Under the pieces are notes generated by a model. It had not been told where the DNA came from. It saw only the letters and a program-made list of their open reading frames with translations, and searched no databases. Made by a program: the position numbers and the translations under genes. From positions 1-15,784 of the forward strand of contig JAEZLX010000217.1 of NCBI GenBank assembly GCA_023415035.1: a stretch of DNA of 15,784 nt. Direction: 5' to 3'. The stretch is from Pseudomonadota bacterium (lineage in GTDB: Bacteria; Pseudomonadota; Gammaproteobacteria; Burkholderiales; Burkholderiaceae_C). This document shows positions 7,865 to 15,784 of this stretch, piece by piece (position 1 is the first letter of the stretch; each line of letters starts with the position of its first letter).

Positions 7865-8917
7865 TCAGCCGCGTGGCTGCAGCTGGGGCACGCGGTTGAT
7901 GGCCATTGCCGCTGCCGCCGTGCGCGTTTCCACCCCCAGCTTGGCGTGGATGCGCTCCAGGTGCTTCTTCACCGTCGCAGGGCTGGCGCCGAGGATGTCG
8001 GCGATGTCCCGGTTGATCTTGCCCTTGGCCACCCAGTACAGCACCTCGGCCTCGCGGGCGGTGAGACCGAAGGCCTGCGCCAGCCCTTCGAGCACGCTGG
8101 CATCCGAGGTCTCCTGCATCACGATCAGCCAGTCGCCACCTTCGCCCGGCGCGGCACCTTCGTCGGCCTCTTCCACCTGCAGGTGCAGCCGGAAGGTCAG
8201 GCGGCGCGGCCCGTTCTCCAGCGTCAGGCGTGGCGGCTCCTGGGCTGCGCGCCCGGCACGCCGCAGCTCGGGCCAGTGACGGCGCAGCCACTGCAGCACC
8301 GCTGGCGGCGTCTCGGGTGCGCTGGTGCCGCAAAAGCGCAGCAGCAGCTCGCGCGCCAGCGGCGTCTGCCAGACCAGCTTGCCATCCCTCTCGCGCACGG
8401 TGATGGTCGCGTAACCGAAGGCATCGAGCGCATTGCGTGCCTGTTCGCGCTCCACCACGCCCTCGCGCACGCGCCTGGCGGTGCGCAGGTGCACGCCCAT
8501 GCGTGCCATCACCTCGCGCGGCTTGATCGGCTTGGTCACGTAGTCAATGCCGCCCGCGTCCAGTGCCGCCACCAGGTGCTCCGTCTCGGTCAGCCCCGTC
8601 ATGAAGATGATCGGGATCTGCGCCGTGCGCTCCTCGGCCTTGAGCCGGCGCGCCACCTCGAAACCGTCGATCCCGGGCATGACCGCATCCAGCAGGATCA
8701 CGTCCGGCAGCGCCTGCGCGGCCCGGCGCAAGGCTGTCTCGCCGTCCAGCGCCACCAGCACGTCGTAGCCCGCCTCGTCCAGCGCGTCGTGCAGCGGTGC
8801 CACGTTGTCGGGCACATCATCGACGATGAGCACCACCGGCGCGTCGCGGCGCAGCAGCGGCACCGGCCTCAGGCTGGCTGGCAGATCCTTGTCGTGGAGG
8901 CTGTCAGGCATGGTCAT
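7865..8917 (-). CDS. NarL/LuxR-type two-component response regulator
   Basis: This 350-residue cytoplasmic transcription regulator has a receiver at about 28-145 with acidic residues Asp33-Asp34, phosphoacceptor Asp77 in ILLDAVMPGIDGFE, switch Thr107 and Lys129. A middle region (about 155-275) has a sensor-like, possibly PAS-related fold that I cannot name. A C-terminal LuxR/NarL helix-turn-helix (about 283-340) has LTAREAEVLYWVAKGK followed by the recognition segment SPATVKKHLERIHAKLGV. The gene overlaps the end of the hybrid kinase gene by 14 bases if the ATG at 8917 is used, or 8 bases with the ATG at 8911. Neither start has a clear Shine-Dalgarno sequence, so translation is probably coupled to the kinase. 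It is the probable partner of that kinase. Its likely targets include urtA, whose promoter region carries a NarL-like palindrome. Confidence 0.9.
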   Translation of the reverse strand: MTMPDSLHDKDLPASLRPVPLLRRDAPVVLIVDDVPDNVAPLHDALDEAGYDVLVALDGETALRRAAQALPDVILLDAVMPGIDGFEVARRLKAEERTAQIPIIFMTGLTETEHLVAALDAGGIDYVTKPIKPREVMARMGVHLRTARRVREGVVEREQARNALDAFGYATITVRERDGKLVWQTPLARELLLRFCGTSAPETPPAVLQWLRRHWPELRRAGRAAQEPPRLTLENGPRRLTFRLHLQVEEADEGAAPGEGGDWLIVMQETSDASVLEGLAQAFGLTAREAEVLYWVAKGKINRDIADILGASPATVKKHLERIHAKLGVETRTAAAAMAINRVPQLQPRG

Positions 8918-11900
8918 GTTGCTGGATGGCCCTCTCAATGGCCTCGAACCGGAATTCCCTGGCCAGCTGCCGCCATTGCGCGGCCAGGCTGGCGTGCGCC
9001 GGCTCGCGCCGCTCCCGGTCTTCAAGCCACTGCACGACGCCGCGCGTGTATCCGAGTCGCACGTACTCAAGCAGGACACCGAAGTCCGTCCCGACCACCT
9101 TCACCTCGACCGGTTGGCGTGCGGGTCGCGGCTCCACCTCGTCTTCTGTCTGCCACTGCAGATCCAGCTGTCGCCCCAGCCAGCCGATCAGCTCCTCCCG
9201 TCGCACCGGCTTGACGAGAAAATCCTGTGGCGCCAGTCCCTGCCCCTGCGCCGGATCGGTCTGCAGCAGGCCCTTGTCGAACGCGTTGGCCGACACGATG
9301 GCCAGCGGCACCTGCGCCCAGCCGGAGGCACGCAGGCGCCGTCGCGCCTCCCAGCCGTCGATGCCCGGCATGGCCAGGTCCATGAAGATGGCGTGCGGCG
9401 CCCCCGCGTCTCCAGGCTGCAACCCCTCCAGCATCCGCAGCGCGTCGTCACCGCTCGTGGCCATCAGCACGTCGAAACCCAGCGGCTGCAACCAGCGCGC
9501 CACCAGCTCGCGGTCGGCCTCCTCGTTGTCCACCACCAGCACGCGCCGCCGCGGGCCGGCATAGCCGCTCACCGGTGCCGCTACCGGGCGCGACACCACC
9601 GCATCGCGCAGCTCCGGCAGGAACAGCCGCACCGTGAACGTCGTGCCGTGGCCCGGCTCGCTGCGCACCGTCAGCTCACCACCCATCAGGTCGGTCAGCA
9701 TGCGCGCAATGGTCAGCCCCAGGCCCGTCCCCGCATGGCCGGCCACGCTGCCACCCGGCAGCGCCTGCCCGTCGCCCTGCTGGCCACGCACGAAGGGCTC
9801 GAACACGCGCTCAAGTTCCTGAGGCGTCATGCCCGGTCCGGTGTCGCTCACCTCGAAGGTTGCCATCTCGCGCGCGTAGCCCACGCGCAGGCACACGCTG
9901 CCTTCGCGCGTGAACTTCACCGCGTTGCCCAGCAGGTTGATCAGGATCTGCCGCACGCGCTTTTCATCGGCTCGCACGGTGAGCGGCAGACCCGGACGCA
10001 CCGGGTCGATCGGCCCGTAGACGAAGCGCAGTCCCTTGGCCGCCGCCTGCAGCTCGAACAGGCCGGCCACCTCCTGCAGGGTGTCGGCAAAGGCCATCGG
10101 GCGCACATCCAGCCGCATCTTGCCCGACTCGATGCGCGCGATGTCCAGCGTCCCCTCGATCAACGACAGCAGGTGCTCGCCACCGCGCCGGATCACGCGG
10201 ATCGCCTGCGCCCGGTGCGCCGGAATGCTCACGTCTTCCTGCAGCAGCTGCGCATAGCCGAGGATGCTGTTGAGCGGTGTGCGCAGCTCATGGCTGATGG
10301 TGCTGATGTAGCGCGTCTTGGCCTGGTTGGCCGCCTCGGCCGCCAGCCGCGCCTGCTGCAGTGCCTCGTCCGTGCGCCGATGCGATTCGATCTCCCGCAT
10401 CAGCAGGTGCGTCTGTCGGTTCGACTCCTCCTGCGCCACCTCGCGGCTCTTGTGCGCCAGCACCAGCCACCAGCACACGGTCGCCGCCACCAGCAGCAGC
10501 ACGGCGTACACGCGCAGGAAGCCGGAGCGCACCGCCGCATCGAGCGTGTCGGCCGCGGCGGCGTTGGTCACGAACAGCCGGTCACCCAGGCCCAGCAGCT
10601 CCTGCCGGTACAGCAGGCCCAGCACCGCCGCCAGCGCCGGCGCCACCACCAGCATCAGCAGCAGGTAGTGGGCCAGCCCCGCGTCCAGGTACGGCCACAC
10701 GCGCGCCGGCAGCATGCGCCGCAGGGCGGCCTGCCACTGCGCCGCCAGGCGCGCATTCGGCTTGCAAAGGTCGCCGCAGCGCGCATCCAGCGTGCAGCAC
10801 AGCGAGCAGATATGACCCTGGTAGGCCGGGCAATGCGCCATGTCCGGTGCTTCGTATTCCCGCTCGCAGATCACGCAGCGCAGCACCGACGCCTGGACCT
10901 TGTGGCTGCCACAGCCCGTGCACTGCCCCGTGCCACCACAGGACGAGGACGCAGCCTCCCGCGCCAGGTAGTAGCGCCCCCGCGTGGCCCAGGCGATCAG
11001 CGGCGCCGTCACCAGTGACGTCGCCATCGCGATCACCGCCGAGAACGCCTGCGCCACATCGCCCATCAGCCCCAGCCAGGCCAGGATGGACAGCAGCGAC
11101 GCCAGCCCCATCGCGCCCACCCCCACCGGGTTCACGTCGTACAGGTAGGCGCGCTTGAATTCGATACCCTTGGGCGACCAACCTAGCGGCTTGTTGATGA
11201 CCAGATCGGCCACCACCGCCATGATCCAGGCGATCGCGATGTTCGAGTACAGGCCCAGTACCTCGCCGATGGCCTGGAACACGTTCATCTCCATCAGCAT
11301 GAAGGCGATCAGCGTGTTGAACACCACCCACACCACGCGCCCAGGGTGGCTGTGCGTCAGCCGCGAGAAGAAGTTGCTCCACGCCAGCGATCCCGCATAC
11401 GCGTTCGTGACGTTGATCTTGAGCTGCGACACCGCCACGAACAGCGCGGTCGCCGCAACCGCCCAGCCGTGAGGCAGCAGGTACTCATAGGCGACGAGGT
11501 ACATCTGGTTCGGGTCCACCGCGCGATTGACCGGCACCAAGTACGTGATGGCCAGGTAGGCCAGCACCGCGCCGCCCAGCATCTTGAGCACGCCGGGCAC
11601 CACCCAGCCCGGGCCGCCGGCCATCACCCCCGCCCACCAGCGCAGCGTGCGCCCCGGCCTCGGTGCCGGCATGAAACGCAGGTAGTCGGCCTGCTCTCCC
11701 ATCTGCGTGATGAGGGCGATGCCCACCGTCAAGGCTGCACCAAACAGGTGCCAATCAAAATCCTCACCCCGGCCATCTGCACCACCATAGTGCAAAACCT
11801 CGGTAAACACCTGCGGTGCCTGCCAGGCCACGGCCACAAACGGCACGATCATCATCACCAGCCACAGCGGCTGGGTCCAGACCTGGAAGCGGCTGATCAC

Positions 11901-12464
11901 CGACACGCCATGGGTTACCAGCGGGATCACCACCACCGCGCAGATCAGGTAGCCCCAGGCCGGTGGTATGTCCAGCGCCAGTTCCAGCGCATAGGCCATC
12001 ACCGCCGCTTCCAGCGCGAAGAAGATAAAGGTGAACGAGGCGTAGATCAGAGAGGTGATGGTCGAACCGATGTAGCCGAAACCCGCGCCGCGCGTGAGCA
12101 GGTCCATGTCCACGCCGTGACGCGCCGCATACACGCTGATGGGCGTGCCCGCCAGAAAGATGATCAGCCCCGTGCACAGGATCGCCAGCGCCGCGTTGAT
12201 GAAGCCGTAATTCACCAGCAGCGTCGCCCCCACCGCCTCCAATACCAGGAAGGACGAGACCCCGAAGGCCGTGTTCGCCACGCGCCACTCGCTCCACTGG
12301 CGGAAGCGCTGCGGCGTGAAGCGCAGCGCGTAGTCCTCCATGGTTTCGCTGGCCACCCAGGCGTTGTAGTCGCGGCGCACTTTGATGATGCGCTGGGGCG
12401 CGTCCCCCAGCGCCGCAGGCTCGCGGACGGGTAACGCTTGGGAGGCGGACTGCTGGGTTTCCAC
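8904..12464 (-). CDS. NCS1-transporter/hybrid histidine kinase/receiver fusion
   Basis: This is a giant membrane sensor of 1186 residues from the GTG at 12464. Residues about 60-500 form a multi-helix NCS1-type (purine/cytosine/allantoin permease-like) domain, opening with EDYALRFTPQRFRQW and VANTAFG. Residues 509-567 carry eleven cysteines (CxxC, CxxCC and spaced pairs). Two further helices (about 595-620 and 647-670) and a short coiled coil follow. The kinase has His725 in SHELRTP, an N box INLLGNAVKF, DTGPGM and GTGLGLTI. The receiver (about 973-1095) has Asp979, phosphoacceptor Asp1029 and Lys1085. The last 60 residues are a helical tail without an HPt histidine. Its substrate is unknown, and transported nitrogen compounds such as purines, hydantoins or urea relatives are guesses. 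An upstream ATG at 12554 is open, but its 30 extra codons look non-protein and cross a likely promoter. GTG 12380 and ATG 12341 are later alternatives. Confidence 0.9.
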   Translation of the reverse strand: METQQSASQALPVREPAALGDAPQRIIKVRRDYNAWVASETMEDYALRFTPQRFRQWSEWRVANTAFGVSSFLVLEAVGATLLVNYGFINAALAILCTGLIIFLAGTPISVYAARHGVDMDLLTRGAGFGYIGSTITSLIYASFTFIFFALEAAVMAYALELALDIPPAWGYLICAVVVIPLVTHGVSVISRFQVWTQPLWLVMMIVPFVAVAWQAPQVFTEVLHYGGADGRGEDFDWHLFGAALTVGIALITQMGEQADYLRFMPAPRPGRTLRWWAGVMAGGPGWVVPGVLKMLGGAVLAYLAITYLVPVNRAVDPNQMYLVAYEYLLPHGWAVAATALFVAVSQLKINVTNAYAGSLAWSNFFSRLTHSHPGRVVWVVFNTLIAFMLMEMNVFQAIGEVLGLYSNIAIAWIMAVVADLVINKPLGWSPKGIEFKRAYLYDVNPVGVGAMGLASLLSILAWLGLMGDVAQAFSAVIAMATSLVTAPLIAWATRGRYYLAREAASSSCGGTGQCTGCGSHKVQASVLRCVICEREYEAPDMAHCPAYQGHICSLCCTLDARCGDLCKPNARLAAQWQAALRRMLPARVWPYLDAGLAHYLLLMLVVAPALAAVLGLLYRQELLGLGDRLFVTNAAAADTLDAAVRSGFLRVYAVLLLVAATVCWWLVLAHKSREVAQEESNRQTHLLMREIESHRRTDEALQQARLAAEAANQAKTRYISTISHELRTPLNSILGYAQLLQEDVSIPAHRAQAIRVIRRGGEHLLSLIEGTLDIARIESGKMRLDVRPMAFADTLQEVAGLFELQAAAKGLRFVYGPIDPVRPGLPLTVRADEKRVRQILINLLGNAVKFTREGSVCLRVGYAREMATFEVSDTGPGMTPQELERVFEPFVRGQQGDGQALPGGSVAGHAGTGLGLTIARMLTDLMGGELTVRSEPGHGTTFTVRLFLPELRDAVVSRPVAAPVSGYAGPRRRVLVVDNEEADRELVARWLQPLGFDVLMATSGDDALRMLEGLQPGDAGAPHAIFMDLAMPGIDGWEARRRLRASGWAQVPLAIVSANAFDKGLLQTDPAQGQGLAPQDFLVKPVRREELIGWLGRQLDLQWQTEDEVEPRPARQPVEVKVVGTDFGVLLEYVRLGYTRGVVQWLEDRERREPAHASLAAQWRQLAREFRFEAIERAIQQHDHA
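12377..12391 (+). promoter_or_regulatory. Candidate NtrC-type enhancer site
   Basis: GCACT-TTGAT-GATGC matches the NtrC consensus GCACY-N5-RGTGC at 9 of 10 positions. It lies within the start of the kinase gene, centred about 146 bases before the expected ureA transcription start, a normal enhancer distance for sigma-54 promoters. Only one such site was found, whereas NtrC sites often come in pairs, so this is tentative. Confidence 0.35.
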
Positions 12465-12475
12465 GCCCGATGTGG

Positions 12476-12491
12476 TGCAGATTCCGTGCCA
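12476..12491 (-). promoter_or_regulatory. Sigma-54 promoter facing the sensor kinase gene
   Basis: On the minus strand TGGCACG-GAAT-CTGCA matches the -24/-12 consensus TGGCACG-N4-TTGCW except for one base. GG (12490-12489) and GC (12478-12477) are separated by the required 10 bases. The expected transcription start is near 12465, essentially at the GTG taken as the kinase start. That implies either a leaderless message or a start codon further in. Confidence 0.6.
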
Positions 12492-12512
12492 CGCGCCAAA
12501 GCAGGGCACGGA
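12483..12512. repeat. 8-bp inverted repeat between the divergent promoters
   Basis: TCCGTGCC (12483-12490) and GGCACGGA (12505-12512) are perfect inverted copies separated by 14 bases. Each arm contains the -24 element of one divergent sigma-54 promoter match, which explains most of the symmetry. A shared operator is an alternative. Confidence 0.6.
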
Positions 12513-12519
12513 CTTTGCT
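12504..12519 (+). promoter_or_regulatory. Sigma-54 promoter of the urease operon
   Basis: GGGCACG-GACT-TTGCT matches the -24/-12 consensus TGGCACG-N4-TTGCW at every position except the first. GG (12505-12506) and GC (12517-12518) are 10 bases apart, as sigma-54 RNA polymerase requires. The predicted start of transcription is near 12530, leaving a leader of about 30 bases before the ureA ATG at 12560. Nitrogen-limitation control of urease through sigma-54 and an enhancer-binding activator follows from this. Confidence 0.75.
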
Positions 12520-12559
12520 ACCCCTTGTTCATTCCCGAACGACAAGAAGCGCATCCGCC

Positions 12560-12862
12560 ATGGAACTCACGCCCCGAGAAAAGGACAAGCTCCTGATCTT
12601 CACCGCCGCGCTGCTGGCCGAAAGGCGCAAAGCGCGTGGCCTCAAGCTCAACTACCCCGAAGCCGTGGCCCTTATCACCGCCCACGTCATGGAAGGCGCG
12701 CGCGACGGCAAAAGCGTGGCCCAACTCATGAGCGAGGGCCGCACCGTGCTCACGCGCGAGGACGTCATGGAAGGCGTGCCCGAGATGATCCCCGACATTC
12801 AGGTCGAGGCTACCTTCCCCGACGGCACCAAGCTCGTCACCGTCCATCAGCCCATCGCCTGA
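12560..12862 (+). CDS. ureA: Urease gamma subunit UreA
   Basis: This 100-residue structural subunit of urease assembles with UreB and UreC into the (UreABC)3 enzyme that hydrolyses urea to ammonia and carbamate in the cytoplasm. The whole protein matches the family: MELTPREKDKLLIFTAALLAERR at the start, LNYPEAVALI, VMEGVPEMIPDIQVEATFPDGTKLV and the VHQPI ending. The length of 100 is exactly the usual one. The frame stays open upstream, but ATG 12560 gives the family start. A weak AAGAAG lies about 10 bases before it. It is the first gene after the sigma-54 promoter, and ureJ follows after 43 bases. Confidence 0.97.
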   Translation: MELTPREKDKLLIFTAALLAERRKARGLKLNYPEAVALITAHVMEGARDGKSVAQLMSEGRTVLTREDVMEGVPEMIPDIQVEATFPDGTKLVTVHQPIA

Positions 12863-12905
12863 TCGACCCCGTTCTATTGATCCACCCAGCCCGCACGCCG
12901 TCAAG

Positions 12906-13502
12906 ATGAAACTCGCTGCCCTGATCAAATCCCTGACCCCCACCGCCCTGCTGGGCGCCTGCGCCACCGCCCACGCCCACACGGGCCACGGCACCAGCAG
13001 CCTGATGGAAGGTCTCGTTCACCCCTTCGGGCCGGACCACCTGTTGGCCATGGTGGCCGTTGGCCTCTGGTCCGTGGCTGCCCTGCCTGCCCGCCAGGCC
13101 TGTCAAGGCCCCGCCGTTTTCATGCTGGCACTGGTCACCAGCGCCGCCCTCGGTTTCATGGGCCTGACGCTGCCATTCCTTGAGCACGGTATCTCGCTGT
13201 CGGTGGTGCTGTTCGGCGCCATGCTGGCGCTGGCCGGCCGCCCCATGCCCAAGGCCGCCGGCCTCGGTCTGATCGCCGCTGCCGCCGCCGCGCACGGCCT
13301 GGCCCACGGTGCCGAAACGCCCGCGACCGGCTTCACCGGCTACGCCACCGGCTTCCTGCTGACCACCGCCGCGCTGCATGCCTGGGGCATCGGCGCGGGC
13401 CTGGCCATCCGCCGCTGGCTCGCCACACGCAGCCACCTTGCCCTCGGCGGCCTGGGCGCCGTCATGGGCGGCGCCGGCCTGTACCTGTTCGGCCAGATCT
13501 GA
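12906..13502 (+). CDS. ureJ: HupE/UreJ family membrane protein (putative nickel-related transporter)
   Basis: This 198-residue integral membrane protein has an N-terminal leader ending near residue 24, a His-rich start to the mature part (His23, His25, His28) and about six hydrophobic helices. The HupE/UreJ family is linked to nickel or cobalt uptake for urease and hydrogenase, with limited direct evidence. The second family motif, HGLAHGAE (130-137), is intact. The first family motif, normally HPxxGxDH, reads HPFGPDH (39-45) and is one residue shorter than usual. There is no obvious Shine-Dalgarno sequence before ATG 12906. It sits between ureA and ureB, a common place in Burkholderiales urease operons, 14 bases before ureB, and probably supplies metal to the enzyme. 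Confidence 0.88.
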   Translation: MKLAALIKSLTPTALLGACATAHAHTGHGTSSLMEGLVHPFGPDHLLAMVAVGLWSVAALPARQACQGPAVFMLALVTSAALGFMGLTLPFLEHGISLSVVLFGAMLALAGRPMPKAAGLGLIAAAAAAHGLAHGAETPATGFTGYATGFLLTTAALHAWGIGAGLAIRRWLATRSHLALGGLGAVMGGAGLYLFGQI

Positions 13503-13516
13503 TCGGGGGCACGACC

Positions 13517-13822
13517 ATGACGCCCGGCGAATACCTCATCGACGACGGCGAGCACGTCCTCAACCCCGGTCGAGCGGTCACCACGATGGTGGTGTGCAAC
13601 ACGGCCGACCGGCCGGTGCAGGTAGGCTCGCACTACCACTTTGCCGAAACCAACGCCGCACTCGACTTCGACCGCGAGGCCGCCCGTGGCAAACGCCTGA
13701 ACATCGCCAGCGGCACCGCCGTGCGCTTTGAACCCGGCCAGCAGCGCACCGTCGAGCTCGTCGACTACGCGGGCGAGCGCATCGTGTTCGGATTCCGAGG
13801 CCTCACGCAAGGACGACCCTGA
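13517..13822 (+). CDS. ureB: Urease beta subunit UreB
   Basis: This 101-residue structural subunit of urease is recognised by MTPGEYLIDDGE at the start, TTMVVCNTADRPVQVGSHYHFAETN in the middle and FEPGQQRTVELVDYAG with VFGFRGL toward the end. These are all standard UreB segments, and the length is normal. UreB packs against UreC in the cytoplasmic enzyme and takes part in docking the accessory proteins. A G-rich stretch (GGGGG at 13505-13509) may act as the ribosome binding site, 7 bases before the ATG. The stop is separated from ureC by a single base, so the two are probably translationally coupled. Confidence 0.97.
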   Translation: MTPGEYLIDDGEHVLNPGRAVTTMVVCNTADRPVQVGSHYHFAETNAALDFDREAARGKRLNIASGTAVRFEPGQQRTVELVDYAGERIVFGFRGLTQGRP

Positions 13823-13823
13823 C

Positions 13824-15530
<1,707 letters not shown>

Positions 15531-15542
<12 letters not shown>

Positions 15543-15557
15543 CCCACCGAACAGGAA
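15531..15557 (+). promoter_or_regulatory. Hairpin spanning the ureC stop and the ureE ribosome binding site
   Basis: TTCCTGTTC (15531-15539) and GAACAGGAA (15549-15557) form a perfect 9-bp stem with a 9-base loop containing the ureC TGA. The right arm includes AGGAA (15553-15557), the likely Shine-Dalgarno sequence of ureE, 6 bases before its ATG. In the folded message the ureE site is masked unless a ribosome finishing ureC opens the stem. Confidence 0.65.
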
Positions 15558-15563
15558 CCCACC

Positions 15564-15784
15564 ATGCTCCAGGTATCCAGGCTCATTCCCCAGGGTCAAG
15601 GGCTCGCGCGGGTGTTGCTGCGCCGTGCCCCCACCCTCACCCTCGACTGGGACATCCGCCAGAAAAGCCGCTTCGATGCCGAAACCTCCGATGGCCGTCG
15701 CGTCGGCGTCTTCCTGCCGCGCGGCACCGTGGTGCGTGGCGGCGATGTCCTGGTGACCGAGGACGGCTCGCTGCTGCTCGTGGT
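15564..15784 (+). CDS. ureE: Urease accessory protein UreE, N-terminal fragment (3' end outside window)
   Basis: The frame opens with ATG at 15564 and runs off the right edge after 73 full codons. The visible part, with MLQVSRLIPQGQG, TLTLDWDIRQKSRFDAETSDG and VGVFLPRGTVVRGGDVLVTEDG, matches the N-terminal domain of UreE. UreE is the nickel-binding metallochaperone that hands nickel to the UreDFG complex. The segment RFDAETSDGRRVGVFLPRGT is particularly typical. AGGAA 6 bases upstream is the ribosome binding site, but it is buried in a hairpin with the end of ureC. The C-terminal nickel-binding part, often His-rich, is not in view. ureF and ureG are expected further right. Confidence 0.93.
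   Translation, partial: MLQVSRLIPQGQGLARVLLRRAPTLTLDWDIRQKSRFDAETSDGRRVGVFLPRGTVVRGGDVLVTEDGSLLLV

Noticed and set aside
8904..9090. C-terminal phosphotransfer (HPt) domain on the hybrid kinase
   Set aside because: The 60-residue tail is helical but has no His in an HPt-type motif. It resembles the short helical tail seen after receivers in other hybrid kinases.
8805..11018. A 737-codon open frame on the + strand opposite the kinase and regulator genes
   Set aside because: It is very rich in Arg, His and Gln with no recognisable domain. It mirrors the strong codon bias of the real minus-strand genes, a common artefact in GC-rich DNA.
12470..12559. Longer ureA start at ATG 12470
   Set aside because: The extra 30 codons cover the promoter region and precede the predicted transcription start. 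UreA is 100 residues in the family, matching ATG 12560.
13728..13823. Longer ureC start at ATG 13728
   Set aside because: The extra 32 codons lie inside ureB and are Ser/Ala-rich. ATG 13824 gives the family N-terminus and has a Shine-Dalgarno sequence.

Overview
The window is about 15.8 kb of GC-rich DNA in which protein-coding genes are packed almost end to end. It carries a complete urea uptake and urea hydrolysis locus with its own regulators. Protein style and gene content (UrtABCDE with a long N-terminal domain on UrtB, a HupE/UreJ gene between ureA and ureB, a TPR response regulator) suggest a betaproteobacterium of the order Burkholderiales, probably near Comamonadaceae. That placement is from general recognition, not from a database search.

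Layout, left to right. Bases 1-186 are the 3' end of ureD (urease accessory protein, + strand). Bases 348-2030 (+) encode a degenerate receiver fused to TPR repeats. It meets, tail to tail, the leftward urea ABC transporter operon urtA-urtB-urtC-urtD-urtE (7760 down to 2046), whose urtB/urtC and urtC/urtD junctions are 4-nt ATGA overlaps. Upstream of urtA on the same strand lie a receiver-LuxR/NarL-type response regulator (8917-7865) and, overlapping it, a very large hybrid sensor kinase (12464-8904). The kinase's N-terminal half is an NCS1-family (purine/cytosine-permease-like) transporter, followed by a cysteine-rich linker, two more membrane helices, a histidine kinase and a receiver. From 12560 rightward run ureA, ureJ/hupE, ureB, ureC and the beginning of ureE, cut by the window edge.

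How the parts fit. UrtABCDE imports urea. UreABC hydrolyses it to ammonia and carbamate, and UreD and UreE help load nickel. UreJ is a candidate nickel-related membrane protein. The kinase/regulator pair lies between the two modules and is the obvious candidate to connect nitrogen-compound sensing with uptake. Two sequence signals support a regulatory scheme. First, the short region between the kinase gene and ureA carries two back-to-back sigma-54 (-24/-12) promoter matches, one facing each way. Second, a perfect 16-bp palindrome with NarL-like 7-2-7 geometry lies upstream of urtA, next to the gene for the NarL-type regulator. My inferred model is that general nitrogen control (sigma-54 with an activator such as NtrC) switches on both urease and the sensor, and the sensor's partner regulator then tunes urt transcription.

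Other points of note are a 9-bp hairpin spanning the ureC stop codon and the ureE ribosome binding site, a cluster of hairpins between urtA and urtB, the loss of the phosphoacceptor Asp in the TPR protein's receiver, a one-residue-short signature motif in UreJ, and the separation of ureD from ureABC by about 12.4 kb. No tRNA, rRNA, CRISPR array, insertion sequence or prophage gene was seen, and no gene-free stretch exceeds 300 bases.
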